A stretch of DNA of 64,000 bases. It comes from Kosakonia arachidis. GTDB lineage: Bacteria; Pseudomonadota; Gammaproteobacteria; Enterobacterales; Enterobacteriaceae. The notes beneath the pieces are model-generated. The model was not told where the DNA came from, searched no databases, and saw only the letters and a program-made list of their open reading frames with translations. Positions 37,927-49,105 of this stretch are shown here, piece by piece. The position numbers and the translations under genes were made by a program. Every line of letters starts with the position of its first letter. The stretch's first letter is position 1. The stretch is from positions 186,001 through 250,000 of the forward strand of contig NZ_FPAU01000005.1 in assembly GCF_900116535.1 (NCBI RefSeq), in the 5' to 3' direction.

Positions 37927-39033
37927 ATGAAGGCGCTACGTTGGGTTGTGATGATGGCGCTGATGCTGACGGTGATGGGTTCGCGCGCCGCCTGCACCTG
38001 GCCTGCCTGGGAGCATTTCAAACAGGCCTATATCAGCGATGGTGGACGGGTGGTGGATCCGAGCGATGCGCGCAAAATCACCACCTCGGAAGGGCAAAGT
38101 TATGCGCTGTTCTTTGCACTGGCGGCCAATGATCGCAAGGCATTCGATAGCCTGCTGCAATGGACGCAAAACAATCTGGCGCAAGGCTCTCTCCGTGACC
38201 ATCTTCCCGCCTGGCTGTGGGGGAAAAAAGATGAGGAGAGCTGGACGGTGCTGGATACCAACTCGGCTTCCGATGCCGATCTCTGGATTGCCTGGTCACT
38301 GCTGGAAGCCGGGCGCTTGTGGAAAAACGATGCTTATACCCGCCTGGGAAACGCGCTGTTAGACCGCATCGCCAAAGAAGAGGTAGTGAAGGTGCCAGGG
38401 CTTGGGTTGATGTTGCTGCCTGGAAAAATCGGCTTTGCCGATAACAGCGCATGGCGTTTTAACCCTGGCTATTTGCCACCGCAACTCGCGAGCTATTTCA
38501 CCCGTTTCGGCGCACCCTGGACAACGCTGCGCGAAACCAATCTGCGGCTGTTGCTGGAGACTGCGCCAAAAGGTTTTTCACCGGACTGGGTGCGTTATCA
38601 AAAGGGACAGGGCTGGCAACTCAAAAGCGAAAAGACGCTGATCGGAAGCTACGATGCAATTCGCGTCTATTTGTGGGCTGGCATGCTGCATGACAGCGAC
38701 ACGCAGAAAGCGCGATTGCTGGCGAAGTTTAAACCGATGGCGACGGTCACAAAGATAAATAACCAGGCCCCGGAAAAAGTGGATGTGGCGACCGGCAAGA
38801 TCCACGGTAGTGGGCCGGTAGGTTTTGCTGCCGCGCTGTTGCCATTTTTACAGGATCGCGATGCTCAGGCCCTGCAGCGGCAGAACGTCGCAGACCATTT
38901 TCCCGATGACGATGCCTACTACAGCTATGTTCTTACCCTGTTTGGACAAGGGTGGGATGAGCACCGTTTTCGTTTCACCCCTCGTGGTGAGTTACAACCT
39001 GACTGGGGCCACGAATGCGCAAGTCCGCAGTAA
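37927..39033 (+). CDS. bcsZ: GH8 endo-1,4-beta-glucanase BcsZ (second operon)
   Basis: A 368-residue periplasmic cellulase, the same length as E. coli BcsZ. The signal peptide ends near SRAA; Glu55, the general acid, is in [31 protein letters not shown] carries binding residues; [13 protein letters not shown] holds the probable base. The 3' end overlaps bcsC by 19 bp. With the BcsZ at 27333 the genome has two such enzymes in this locus. Confidence 0.95.
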   Translation: MKALRWVVMMALMLTVMGSRAACTWPAWEHFKQAYISDGGRVVDPSDARKITTSEGQSYALFFALAANDRKAFDSLLQWTQNNLAQGSLRDHLPAWLWGKKDEESWTVLDTNSASDADLWIAWSLLEAGRLWKNDAYTRLGNALLDRIAKEEVVKVPGLGLMLLPGKIGFADNSAWRFNPGYLPPQLASYFTRFGAPWTTLRETNLRLLLETAPKGFSPDWVRYQKGQGWQLKSEKTLIGSYDAIRVYLWAGMLHDSDTQKARLLAKFKPMATVTKINNQAPEKVDVATGKIHGSGPVGFAAALLPFLQDRDAQALQRQNVADHFPDDDAYYSYVLTLFGQGWDEHRFRFTPRGELQPDWGHECASPQ

Positions 39034-42000
39034 ACCTTCTCTGTTTCTCACTTGGCCTCGCGTTGGTGCCCGCTACGCGCGCGGCGGATACAGCCGTGCA
39101 GCAACAGTTGCTGGAACAGGTGCGCCTGGGGGAAACAACCCGGCACGAAGATTTAGTCCGTCAGTCGCTCTATCGCCTTGAACTGATCGATCCGAACGAC
39201 CCGGACGTGATTGCCGCCCGTTTCCGCTATTTACTGCGTCAGGGCGACAATGCTGGAGCGCAACAGCAACTCGATCGGATGAAACAACTGGCACCAGAAT
39301 CCCGGGCTTACCAGTCCTCACTGTTAGCGATGTCGCTCTCCACGGCAGCGGGGCGTCAGGCCTTGCAGCAGGCGCGTTTGCAGGCCACGACCGGGCATAC
39401 CCAGGAAGCGATTGCCGCCTACGATGCGCTGTTTAAAGGTAATGCGCCGGATGGCGATTTGGCGGTCGAGTATTGGGTGCTGGTGTCGAAAGTCCCGGCC
39501 CGCCGTGCGGAAGCCGTGGATCAGCTAAAAAGGTTGAATGCCCGTTATCCCGGCAACGATCAGTTGCAAAACTCACTGGCGCAGTTGCTGTTTGCCGATG
39601 GTCATGACGCGGAAGGCTACGCTGTGCTGGAACAGATGGCGAAATCAAGCAGTGGACGTGATGCTGCCGCCACACTCTGGTATCAGCAACTTCAGAATAT
39701 GCCTGTCAGTGATGCCAGCGTGAAAGCGTTACAGCATTTTCTGATGATATTCAGTACGGGTGATGCTGTTGACAGCGCCCGCACGCTGCTTGCCGCACAG
39801 CAAAAACAGATGGCCGATCCGGCGTTTCGCGCTCGCGCCTCGGGCCTTGCGGCAGTGGACGCGGGTAAAGGTGCGCAGGCGGTGGGGGAATTACAGCAGG
39901 CGGTCAATGCTAACCATAACGATAGCGACGCTGTGGGTGCGCTGGGGCGGGCGTATTCCCAGCGAGGCGATCGCGCACGAGCGGTAACGCAGTTTGAGAA
40001 AGCCATCTCCATGGATCCGACGAGCGCCAGCCGCAGCAAATGGGACAGTCTGCTGAAAGTGAACCGCTACTGGCTGTTGATCCAGCAGGGTGATGCGGCA
40101 CTGAAAGCCAATAATCCAGCGCAGGCCGAGCGTCTTTACCAACAAGCACGTAGCATTGATAACACCGACAGCTATGCAGTTCTGGGCCTCGGCGATGTGG
40201 CGATGGCGCGCAAGGATAATGCGGAGGCAGAGGGGTTCTATCGTCAGGCATTGCGCATAGATAGCGGCAACAGCAATGCGGTGCGTGGCCTGGCGAACAT
40301 TTATCGCGCCCAGTCGCCGGAAAAAGCAGAACGCTTTATTCAGTCGCTCTCCGCCAGTCAGCGGCGCAGCATTGACGATATTGAACGCGGCATGACGAAC
40401 GATCGTTTGTCGCAACAGGCCGAAGCGCTGGAAAATCAGGGACAATGGTCGCAGGCAGCGGAGTTGCAACGTAAACGGCTGGCGCTCTCGCCTGGTGACG
40501 TCTGGATAACGTATCGACTGGCCAGTGATTTACGCCAGTCCGGAAGGCGTGGCGAGGCCGATTCGCTGATGAGTCAACTGGCCGCGCAAAAGCCGGACGA
40601 TCCGCAGCAGGTCTTTGCTTATGGACTCTATCTGTCGGGCAATAATCAGGAAATCGCGGCACTGAATCATCTCAACCGGCTGCCGAAAGCAAAATGGAAC
40701 AGCAATATTCAGGAACTGGCTGACCGGCTGCAAGCCAACCAGTTACTGGCTAAAGCGAACAAGCTACGGGATAGCGGCGACGAAGCACAGGCGATTACCT
40801 TCTTAAACCAGCAGCCAGCTTCCACGCGTATTGATTCAACGCTGGCTGACTGGGCGCAGCAGCGCGGCGACTTCAGTGCGGCCCGGCAATATTATCAGCG
40901 CGTACTTGATCGCGAACCGGCCAATGAGGATGCATTACTCGGCCTTGCGGAAGTGTATTCCGCAGAAGGTAATAACATGGCGGCGCGTCAGCAACTGGCG
41001 AAACTGGCTGCGCCGATAGCGACACAGCCGCGTTCGATCAATACTCAACGGCGTATTGCGCTGGTGCAGGCGTCGCTTGGCGATAGCGCCAGCGCGCAGC
41101 AAGCTTTCAGGGCACTTGTCGCGCAGGCTAAATCCCGGGCACCATCAATGGCGAATGCACTGGTACTACGCGATGCTGCCCGTTTTGAGGCGCAAAATGG
41201 CGAACCGCAGCAAGCGCTGGAAATCTGGAAAGATGCGATGGTCGCTTCCAGTATTACCACTGCGCGCCCGGCGGATAACGCCAGCTTTACCCAATTGATG
41301 CGCAACGATGAAAAAGATGACTGGCTGAAGCGCGGCGTGCGCAGCGATGCGGCGGAGCTTTACCGCCAGCAAGATGTTAACGCCACCCTGCAACATGATT
41401 ACTGGGGTTCCAGCGGTACAGGCGGTTATTCTGACCTGAAAGCACATACCACCATGTTGCAGGTTGATGCGCCGCTATCGGACGGGCGCATGTTCTTCCG
41501 TACCGACGTCGTCAATATGGATGCCGGGAGTTTTGCCACCACCAATGGTACCTACGATCCGACGTGGGGAACATGTTCCGCCACGCCGTGTAGCGGCAGC
41601 ACCAGCCAGACCGCGAACGGCGCGAGTGTTGCCATCGGTTGGCAAGATCGTACCTGGGCGGCGGATATCGGCACCACACCGATGGGATTTGATGTTGTCG
41701 ATGTGGTTGGCGGCGTGAGTTACAGCAACGATCTCGGCCCCATTGGGTATACTGTTAACGCGCATCGGCGTCCGATCTCCAGCTCACTTCTGGCCTTTGC
41801 CGGGCAGAAAGACCCGAATACTGGCATTACCTGGGGGGGGGTACGTGCGACCGGTGGCGGGGTCAGCATCAGTTACGATAAAGGTGAAGCGAACGGCGTC
41901 TGGTCGAGCCTGAACGCCGAAACTCTCAGCGGTAAAAACGTCGAAGATAACTGGCGCGTCCGCTGGATGACCGGCTACTACTACAAGCTGATCAACAAAA

Positions 42001-42512
42001 ACAACGAGCGGTTGACCGTGGGTGCCAACAATATGTTGTGGCACTACGATAAAGATCTGAGCGGTTATTCGCTCGGTCAGGGCGGTTACTACAGTCCGCA
42101 GCAATATGTCTCTTTTGCTTTGCCAGTCAATTGGCGCAAACGCATGGAAAACTGGTCGTGGGAGCTGGGTGGTTCGGTTTCGTGGTCGCACTCGAAGACG
42201 GATTCGATACTACGCTATCCGTTGCAGAACCTTATCCCGGATAACCCGTTTTCCCCGGACGGTACGGCAATGTATGCGGATAAAGATAATTTAGGCGCGG
42301 GCAGCAGTTCAAACGGTTTCGGTTATACCGCAAGGTTGCTGGTGGAACGGCGTGTCACATCACACTGGTCGCTTGGTGCTGGCATCGATATTCAGCAGGC
42401 GAAGGATTACACTCCGAGTCACGGCATTTTGTTCGTGCGGTATTCAATGGCGGGCTGGCAGGGTGACATGGATATGCCTCCACAGCCGTTGACGCCGTAC
42501 GCTGACTGGTAA
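39015..42512 (+). CDS. bcsC: Cellulose exporter BcsC (second operon)
   Basis: An 1165-residue protein (E. coli 1157). The signal peptide [23 protein letters not shown] spans residues 1-23. TPR repeats follow to about 760 (for example [25 protein letters not shown]), then [20 protein letters not shown] opening the barrel near 795, and [16 protein letters not shown] and [19 protein letters not shown] at the end, as in E. coli. A run of nine G at 41833-41841 lies in the barrel region (TWGGVRA, about residue 940), a possible slippage site. The reading frame is intact here. It is the last gene of the second operon. Confidence 0.95.
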   Translation: MRKSAVNLLCFSLGLALVPATRAADTAVQQQLLEQVRLGETTRHEDLVRQSLYRLELIDPNDPDVIAARFRYLLRQGDNAGAQQQLDRMKQLAPESRAYQSSLLAMSLSTAAGRQALQQARLQATTGHTQEAIAAYDALFKGNAPDGDLAVEYWVLVSKVPARRAEAVDQLKRLNARYPGNDQLQNSLAQLLFADGHDAEGYAVLEQMAKSSSGRDAAATLWYQQLQNMPVSDASVKALQHFLMIFSTGDAVDSARTLLAAQQKQMADPAFRARASGLAAVDAGKGAQAVGELQQAVNANHNDSDAVGALGRAYSQRGDRARAVTQFEKAISMDPTSASRSKWDSLLKVNRYWLLIQQGDAALKANNPAQAERLYQQARSIDNTDSYAVLGLGDVAMARKDNAEAEGFYRQALRIDSGNSNAVRGLANIYRAQSPEKAERFIQSLSASQRRSIDDIERGMTNDRLSQQAEALENQGQWSQAAELQRKRLALSPGDVWITYRLASDLRQSGRRGEADSLMSQLAAQKPDDPQQVFAYGLYLSGNNQEIAALNHLNRLPKAKWNSNIQELADRLQANQLLAKANKLRDSGDEAQAITFLNQQPASTRIDSTLADWAQQRGDFSAARQYYQRVLDREPANEDALLGLAEVYSAEGNNMAARQQLAKLAAPIATQPRSINTQRRIALVQASLGDSASAQQAFRALVAQAKSRAPSMANALVLRDAARFEAQNGEPQQALEIWKDAMVASSITTARPADNASFTQLMRNDEKDDWLKRGVRSDAAELYRQQDVNATLQHDYWGSSGTGGYSDLKAHTTMLQVDAPLSDGRMFFRTDVVNMDAGSFATTNGTYDPTWGTCSATPCSGSTSQTANGASVAIGWQDRTWAADIGTTPMGFDVVDVVGGVSYSNDLGPIGYTVNAHRRPISSSLLAFAGQKDPNTGITWGGVRATGGGVSISYDKGEANGVWSSLNAETLSGKNVEDNWRVRWMTGYYYKLINKNNERLTVGANNMLWHYDKDLSGYSLGQGGYYSPQQYVSFALPVNWRKRMENWSWELGGSVSWSHSKTDSILRYPLQNLIPDNPFSPDGTAMYADKDNLGAGSSSNGFGYTARLLVERRVTSHWSLGAGIDIQQAKDYTPSHGILFVRYSMAGWQGDMDMPPQPLTPYADW

Positions 42513-42735
42513 GACAGGAACATTCCTGGCGGGAGACACGGTAAAGACAGACTGTCAATACTGCGGTTAACTGCCAGATATTTAAACTATTATCTTCCTT
42601 TTCTGCCGTTGTTCCGTCTGCAAAAACGATCTATCAGCCTGTTTATCTAACCGCATTGCGATCGAGTATACTCTCCCGTCAGAGTTTACTGTGTTAGCTC
42701 TGAACTTATGGCTTTGTGTCCCTGGAGAAGTAATT

Positions 42736-44742
42736 TTGCGTGTCAGCCGTTCTTTAACCATTAAACAGATGGCCATGGTTGCCTGTGTTTCCATGGTGTT
42801 TGTTTTTATATTCTGCGTTATTTTGCTGTTTCACTTCTTACAGCAGAATCGCTATAACACGGCCACGCAACTGGAAAGTATTGCCCGCTCTGTGCGCGAA
42901 CCGATCTCGGCGGCCATTTTGAAAGCCGATATCCCTGAAGCGGAAACCATCCTGAAACAGATCAAACCGGCGGGCGTGGTCAGCCGGGCGGATGTGGTAT
43001 TGCCGAATCAATTCCAGGCGCTGCGCGTACGCTTTATCGCGGAGCATCCGGTACCTGTCACCATTACCCGCTTTTTCGAATTACCGATCCAGATTACGTT
43101 GCCGATTTACTCGCTTGAGCGTCCGGCGAACCCGCAGCCGCTGGCGTATCTGGTGTTGCAGGCAGATTCATGGCACACCTACAAATTTATCCTCAGCACG
43201 CTCTCTTTGTTAGTAACGACTTACTTACTTTTGTCGCTGATGATTACCGTGGCGATCACCTGGTGCATTAACCGTCTGATCGTCCATCCGCTGCGCAAAC
43301 TCTCTACCGAACTGAACGCGCTGTCCGCGCAGGAAAGCATTGGCCATCAGTTGACGCTGCCTGGCCACCATTCTGATGATGAAATTGGTGTTCTGGTGCG
43401 CAACTACAACCGCAACCAGCAGATGCTGATGCGCCAGATTGAAGAGATGAATACTCAGTCTACTCGCTTCCCGGTTTCGGATTTGCCCAATAAGGCATTC
43501 CTGATGGCGATGCTGGAGCAAACGGTGGCCCGGCAAAAGCCGATGGCGCTGATGATTGTCTCCTGCGAAACGCTGCACGAGACCGCCGGCGTGTTGCAGG
43601 AGTCCCAGCGTGAAGTGCTGCTGGTCACGCTGGTTGAGAAGCTGAAATCGGTGCTTTCTCCGCGCATGGTGCTGGCGCAAGTCAGCGGCTATGACTTTGC
43701 CATTATTGCCAACGGGGTGCAGGAACCGTGGCATGCGATGACGCTATGTAAGCAAGCACTCACTGTCATTAATGAACGTGTTCCGCTAAACGGTATTCAA
43801 TTGCGGCCTAACGCCAATATCGGTGTGGCAATGTGTTATGGCGATCTGAGCGCCGGGCAGCTTTATCATCGCGGCATGTCAGCGTTGGCCAGCGCGCAGC
43901 GTAAAGGGAAAAACCAGATCCAGTTCTTCGACCCGGAGCAGATGGAGCTGGCGCAGCAGCGGTTAACGCAGGAGAGCGCTATTCTCACCGCCCTCGAGCA
44001 AGGGGAATTTGCGCTCTGGCTTCAGCCGCAGGTGGCAATCGACAACGGTGAACTGGTCAGCGCGAAAGCATTGCTGCGGGTTCGCCAGCCTGATGGGAGC
44101 TGGGATTTACCCTCGGAGGTCATTGAACGCATTGAGTCTTGCGGCCTGATGGCGACCGTCGGTTACTGGGTGCTGGAAGAGTCCTGCCGCCTGCTTGCCG
44201 CCTGGCAATCGCGCGGCATTATGTTACCGCTGTCGGTCAATTTTCCGGCATTGCAGTTGCTGCATCACGATAGAGTACCGGACATGCTGGCGCTGCTGGA
44301 CCGCTACCGAATCGCCCCGCAGACGATGATTCTGGAGGTGACGGAAAGCCGCTATATTGATGACCCGAAAGCCGCCGTGGAGATCCTGCGTCCGCTGCGA
44401 AATGCCGGGGTGCGCATTGCGCTGGATGATTTCGGCATGGGCTATGCCGGTCTGCACCAGCTTCATCATATGAAATCGCTGCCGGTGGATGTGCTGAAAA
44501 TCGATAAAATGTTTGTTGAAGGTTTGCCGGAAGACGACAGCATGGTGTCGGCCATTATTCATTTGGCGCGTAGCCTGGAGCTGCACATTGTCGCCGAAGG
44601 CGTAGAAACGCAGGCGCAGCGGGATTGGCTGGCGGCTGCTGGTGTGGAAGTGGCACAGGGATTCTTATTTGATCGTGCAATGTTGGCGGATCAGTTTGAA
44701 CATCGCTACTTTGCCGCTTTGGGAAGGGGTGAAAAAATCTAA
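42736..44742 (+). CDS. pdeK: PdeK/HmsP-like GGDEF-EAL membrane protein with altered EAL motif
   Basis: A 668-residue inner-membrane protein orthologous in place and sequence to E. coli YhjK. It has helices at about 12-34 and 152-176 flanking a periplasmic segment, HAMP-like linker ([14 protein letters not shown]), a degenerate GGDEF domain (SGYDF, 317-321) and an EAL domain. The EAL signature reads KALLR (Lys444, codon AAA at 44065) where active enzymes and E. coli (EVLLR) have Glu. The other catalytic positions look normal: Asn502, Glu534, Asp564/565, Lys588, Glu621 and Gln641. TTG 42736 is the likely start (GGAG 8 nt upstream, aligns with E. coli [11 protein letters not shown]). TATACT at 42667 is a good -10. 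It lies just downstream of bcsC. Confidence 0.93.
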   Translation: MRVSRSLTIKQMAMVACVSMVFVFIFCVILLFHFLQQNRYNTATQLESIARSVREPISAAILKADIPEAETILKQIKPAGVVSRADVVLPNQFQALRVRFIAEHPVPVTITRFFELPIQITLPIYSLERPANPQPLAYLVLQADSWHTYKFILSTLSLLVTTYLLLSLMITVAITWCINRLIVHPLRKLSTELNALSAQESIGHQLTLPGHHSDDEIGVLVRNYNRNQQMLMRQIEEMNTQSTRFPVSDLPNKAFLMAMLEQTVARQKPMALMIVSCETLHETAGVLQESQREVLLVTLVEKLKSVLSPRMVLAQVSGYDFAIIANGVQEPWHAMTLCKQALTVINERVPLNGIQLRPNANIGVAMCYGDLSAGQLYHRGMSALASAQRKGKNQIQFFDPEQMELAQQRLTQESAILTALEQGEFALWLQPQVAIDNGELVSAKALLRVRQPDGSWDLPSEVIERIESCGLMATVGYWVLEESCRLLAAWQSRGIMLPLSVNFPALQLLHHDRVPDMLALLDRYRIAPQTMILEVTESRYIDDPKAAVEILRPLRNAGVRIALDDFGMGYAGLHQLHHMKSLPVDVLKIDKMFVEGLPEDDSMVSAIIHLARSLELHIVAEGVETQAQRDWLAAAGVEVAQGFLFDRAMLADQFEHRYFAALGRGEKI

Positions 44743-44884
44743 ATTGTTACGGAGTTGTGCGAGTCAGCTCAAACTTTTAACATTGTTGTTTCTGATTTGA
44801 TGCAAGTTCATTTCTGTCATGTTTGTCGGGTGTTATTTTTAAACCGCAGGCTTAACGAAAGCCCTAAAAAGCCTGGGGTTTTAA

Positions 44885-46186
<1,302 letters not shown>

Positions 46187-46198
46187 TTTCGGTACTTA

Positions 46199-46227
46199 AG
46201 CCAGCAGCCCTTGTCGGACTGCTGGCT
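46199..46227 (+). terminator. Hairpin after dctA
   Basis: AGCCAGCAG and CTGCTGGCT form a 9-bp stem around an 11-nt loop, 12 bp after the dctA stop. It has little T run, so read-through toward yhjJ is possible. Confidence 0.6.
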
Positions 46228-46403
46228 CCTGCGCATAATTAACCCCTGTCTCCGTTACCATTCATGATGAGTTTTCGGGAAAATTCGCTTCGTGTTGTGA
46301 CGTTTTGCGTTTCCTGCGGTCTAAAAGCGAAGTGTTTTTATCTCTCTCTAGCCTCCTTCTGGCGGGCATATTTTTTAACCAGGAATGTTGATTAGGGGTT
46401 CAC

Positions 46404-47894
46404 ATGCAGGGCACAAAAATTCGACTGTTAACGGGCGGTTTGCTGATGCTGGCAGCCGTCGGTTATGTGCAGGCAGATGCGCTCCAGCCCGACCCGGCCT
46501 GGCAACAAGGGACACTGGCGAACGGTTTCCAGTGGCAGGTATTGGCCACGCCGCAGCGTCCCAGCGATCGCATTGAAATTCGCCTGTCTATTGATACCGG
46601 CTCGCTCGCCGAGAGTACGCAACAGCGCGGCTATACCCATTTTATTCCCCGCATCGCACTGACCCAAAGCGGTCGTCTTGAACCGGCGCAGGTTCGTTCG
46701 TTGTGGCAACAAGGCATCGACCCTAAACGCCCGCTGCCGCCGGCGCTGGTCTCCTATGAATACACGCAATACAACCTGAGCCTGCCGAATAACCGCCCGG
46801 ACCTGCTGAAAGAAGCGCTGGTCTACCTGGCGGATGCGGCGGGCAAACTCACCATTACGCCTGCCACCATTAGTCACGCGCTCGCCAGTAACGATATGGT
46901 GGCAACCTGGCCTGCGGATACCCAGGATAGCTGGTGGCGCTACCGCCTGAAGAGTTCGTCTCTACTGGGACACGATCCGGCGGAAACGCTGAAAGGGCCA
47001 ATTGATGCGGCGCAGCTGAAAGCGTACTACGCAAAATGGTACACGCCGGACGCCATGACGTTGGTGGTGGTCGGCAATGTGGATAGCCGCGCGGTGGCCG
47101 AGCAAATTAGCAAAACCTTCGGTGAGCTGAAAGGTAAACGCCAGACGCCTGCGCCGATGGCCACGCTTTCTCCGCTGCCGCACCGGGCGGTCAGCCTGAT
47201 GAGCGAGGCTGTCACCCAGGATCGACTGTCGATTATGTGGGATTACGCATGGCAGCCGATCCGCGAATCCGCAGCGCTGGAGCGCTACTGGCGTGCGGAT
47301 TTAGCGCGCGAAGCGCTGTTCTGGCATATTCAGCAGAACCTGACGAAAAATAACGCCAAAGAGATCGGCCTGGGCTTTGATTGCCGTGTGCTGTTCCAGC
47401 GTGCGCAGTGCGCCATCAACGTTGATACGCCAAACGACAGGCTCAACGCCAATGTTGGCGTGATCGCGCGCGAACTGGCGAAAGTTCGTGAAAAAGGTCT
47501 GCCGGAAGAGGAGTTTAAGGCGCTAATTGCACAGAAAAACCTTGAACTGCAAAAGCTTTTCGCGACCTACGCCCGGGCTAATACCGATATTTTGATCGGC
47601 CAGCGGCTGCGCTCATGGCAGAACCAGGTGGTGGATATCGCGCCGGAGCAGTACCAAAAGCTGCGTCAGAGATTCTTAAATGATCTTACGCCGGAGATGC
47701 TGAATCAGGATCTGCATCAGCAGTTGTCGCAGGATATGGCGTTGATTCTGATGCAGCCGAAAGGCGAGCCGGAATATAACATGAAAGAGTTGCAGGCAAC
47801 GTGGGATGACGTGATGCGTCCGGCGGGTTCCGCAGCGGCAGCTGCGGCTGACGACGGGCATACCGATGTGTCAGATATCCCGCCGCAGCAGTAA
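46404..47894 (+). CDS. yhjJ: M16-family zinc-protease homologue YhjJ, active site missing
   Basis: A 496-residue exported protein with signal peptide MQGTKIRLLTGGLLMLAAVGYVQA (1-24) followed by two M16-type domains (NGFQWQVLATPQRPSDRIEIRL near 40; WYTPDAMTLVVVGNVD near 210). In active M16 enzymes HxxEH lies shortly after the first strand; here the region reads TQQRGYTHFIPRIAL and has neither HxxEH nor its inverse. E. coli YhjJ is similar, so this looks like a fixed non-peptidase role, possibly a binding protein, rather than a recent loss. Function unknown. Confidence 0.9.
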   Translation: MQGTKIRLLTGGLLMLAAVGYVQADALQPDPAWQQGTLANGFQWQVLATPQRPSDRIEIRLSIDTGSLAESTQQRGYTHFIPRIALTQSGRLEPAQVRSLWQQGIDPKRPLPPALVSYEYTQYNLSLPNNRPDLLKEALVYLADAAGKLTITPATISHALASNDMVATWPADTQDSWWRYRLKSSSLLGHDPAETLKGPIDAAQLKAYYAKWYTPDAMTLVVVGNVDSRAVAEQISKTFGELKGKRQTPAPMATLSPLPHRAVSLMSEAVTQDRLSIMWDYAWQPIRESAALERYWRADLAREALFWHIQQNLTKNNAKEIGLGFDCRVLFQRAQCAINVDTPNDRLNANVGVIARELAKVREKGLPEEEFKALIAQKNLELQKLFATYARANTDILIGQRLRSWQNQVVDIAPEQYQKLRQRFLNDLTPEMLNQDLHQQLSQDMALILMQPKGEPEYNMKELQATWDDVMRPAGSAAAAAADDGHTDVSDIPPQQ

Positions 47895-47898
47895 TCTT

Positions 47899-47932
47899 TG
47901 CCCTCTCTCTTCCGCGAGGTTGAGAGGGGGCA
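47899..47932. repeat. CCCTCTC-family hairpin between yhjJ and kdgK
   Basis: TGCCCTCTC pairs with GAGAGGG..CA (a 2-nt GG bulge) across a 14-nt loop, between the converging stops of yhjJ and kdgK. It is related to hairpins at 12468, 28334 and 52019 and is probably a two-way terminator. Confidence 0.6.
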
Positions 47933-47937
47933 GAAGC

Positions 47938-48873
47938 TTACTTCGACTCAGGCATTGCTTCGCGCGGAATAATCGCCCCGCGATACTGAATGACCGTACT
48001 GGCCGTTAAGTGGCCACGTTTTGCTGCTGCTGTAGCATCGCCGCCGGTCAGACGTACGGCAAGGTAGCCCGCACTGAAGGAGTCGCCCGCTGCCGTTGTA
48101 TCGATCACTTTCTCTTTTGGCAGTTTCACGGCTGGCACTTCAACCAGCGCTTCCCCGGCAATTGCCACCAGACAAGAGTCTGCGCCACGTTTAATTACCA
48201 CTTCTTTCACACCCGCGCACTGTGTGCGTTCGATAACCTCTTCGACCGGTTTTTCGCCCCACAGCAGATCTTCATCGTCCAGTGTCAGGAACGCGATATC
48301 GGTGCAGGCCAGCATTTGCTGATACACCTGGCGTGTCTCTTCTTTGCTGGCCCACAGGCGCGGACGGTAGTTGTTATCAAAAATGACTTTGCCACCGTTG
48401 GCGCGGCAGGTTTGTAGCAGTGCCAGCAGCTTGTTGCGGCTGGCCGGGCTTAAAATCGCAAGGCTGATACCGCTCAGGTAGAGATAGTCGAATGACGCCA
48501 GTTCCTGGCAGATTGCCGCAGACTGCTCGCTCTCCAGCCAGAATTTCGCCGCCGCTTCGTTGCGCCAGTAATAGAACGTGCGCTCGCCTGTGCTGTCGGT
48601 TTCGATGTAATACAGGCCCGGCAGGCGGTTTTCCATGCGCTGCGTCAGACGGGTATCGACATCTTCGCTCTGCCAGGCGTCGAGCATCTGCTGGCTGAAA
48701 TTGTCGGTGCCAAGTGCCGTAACGTAGTGGACAGAAAGCGCTGACGGATTGACCTGGCGAGCGATATAAACGGAGGTGTTAAGGGTATCGCCACCAAAGC
48801 CACGATTAACTTCTGCGCCTTTTTGTGACAATTCGATCATGCATTCGCCGATAACGGCAATTTTCCTGGACAT
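47938..48873 (-). CDS. kdgK: 2-keto-3-deoxygluconate kinase
   Basis: A 311-residue PfkB-family sugar kinase that phosphorylates KDG to KDPG for the Entner-Doudoroff route (pectin and hexuronate breakdown). Seen: RGFGGDTLNTSVYIARQ near the N-terminus and the PfkB signature DTTAAGDSFSAGYLAVRL with the catalytic Asp near residue 256. It matches E. coli KdgK (309 aa). It is divergent from pdeH; a candidate KdgR operator lies 66 bp upstream. Confidence 0.96.
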   Translation of the reverse strand: MSRKIAVIGECMIELSQKGAEVNRGFGGDTLNTSVYIARQVNPSALSVHYVTALGTDNFSQQMLDAWQSEDVDTRLTQRMENRLPGLYYIETDSTGERTFYYWRNEAAAKFWLESEQSAAICQELASFDYLYLSGISLAILSPASRNKLLALLQTCRANGGKVIFDNNYRPRLWASKEETRQVYQQMLACTDIAFLTLDDEDLLWGEKPVEEVIERTQCAGVKEVVIKRGADSCLVAIAGEALVEVPAVKLPKEKVIDTTAAGDSFSAGYLAVRLTGGDATAAAKRGHLTASTVIQYRGAIIPREAMPESK

Positions 48874-48938
48874 AGTCGTGAACCTGGATCAGATAAATTA
48901 ACGGTAGTGTGCGTTTTGCGTGAAGCGCGGTCAATCAT

Positions 48939-48957
48939 ATTAAAACAACGTTCCAGT
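48939..48957. promoter_or_regulatory. Candidate KdgR operator before kdgK
   Basis: ATTAAAACAACGTTCCAGT resembles the enterobacterial KdgR palindrome (TGAAACA-n-TGTTTCA type), with AAAAC and GTTCC half-sites. kdgK is a known KdgR target in E. coli. The match is imperfect. Confidence 0.4.
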
Positions 48958-49029
48958 ATTTTTTTGAGCTAAACCCTGTTATTCACAGATTCTTGTGCCA
49001 GGTTTTTAATTTTGCCTAAAACTAGGACA

Positions 49030-49056
49030 TAAAGTTCTTAGTCGTAGCGCCGATAA
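49030..49056 (+). promoter_or_regulatory. FliA (sigma-28) promoter of pdeH
   Basis: TAAAGTTC at 49030-49037, an 11-bp spacer, then GCCGATAA at 49049-49056: this matches the flagellar sigma-28 consensus TAAAGTTT-N11-GCCGATAA with one mismatch. It lies 50 bp before the pdeH start. In E. coli yhjH (pdeH) is a class 3 flagellar gene with the same type of promoter. Confidence 0.92.
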
Positions 49057-49105
49057 CCCCTTGACGAGTGGTTCCAGCTCATCCCATCGATAGGACATCA
49101 GAGAC

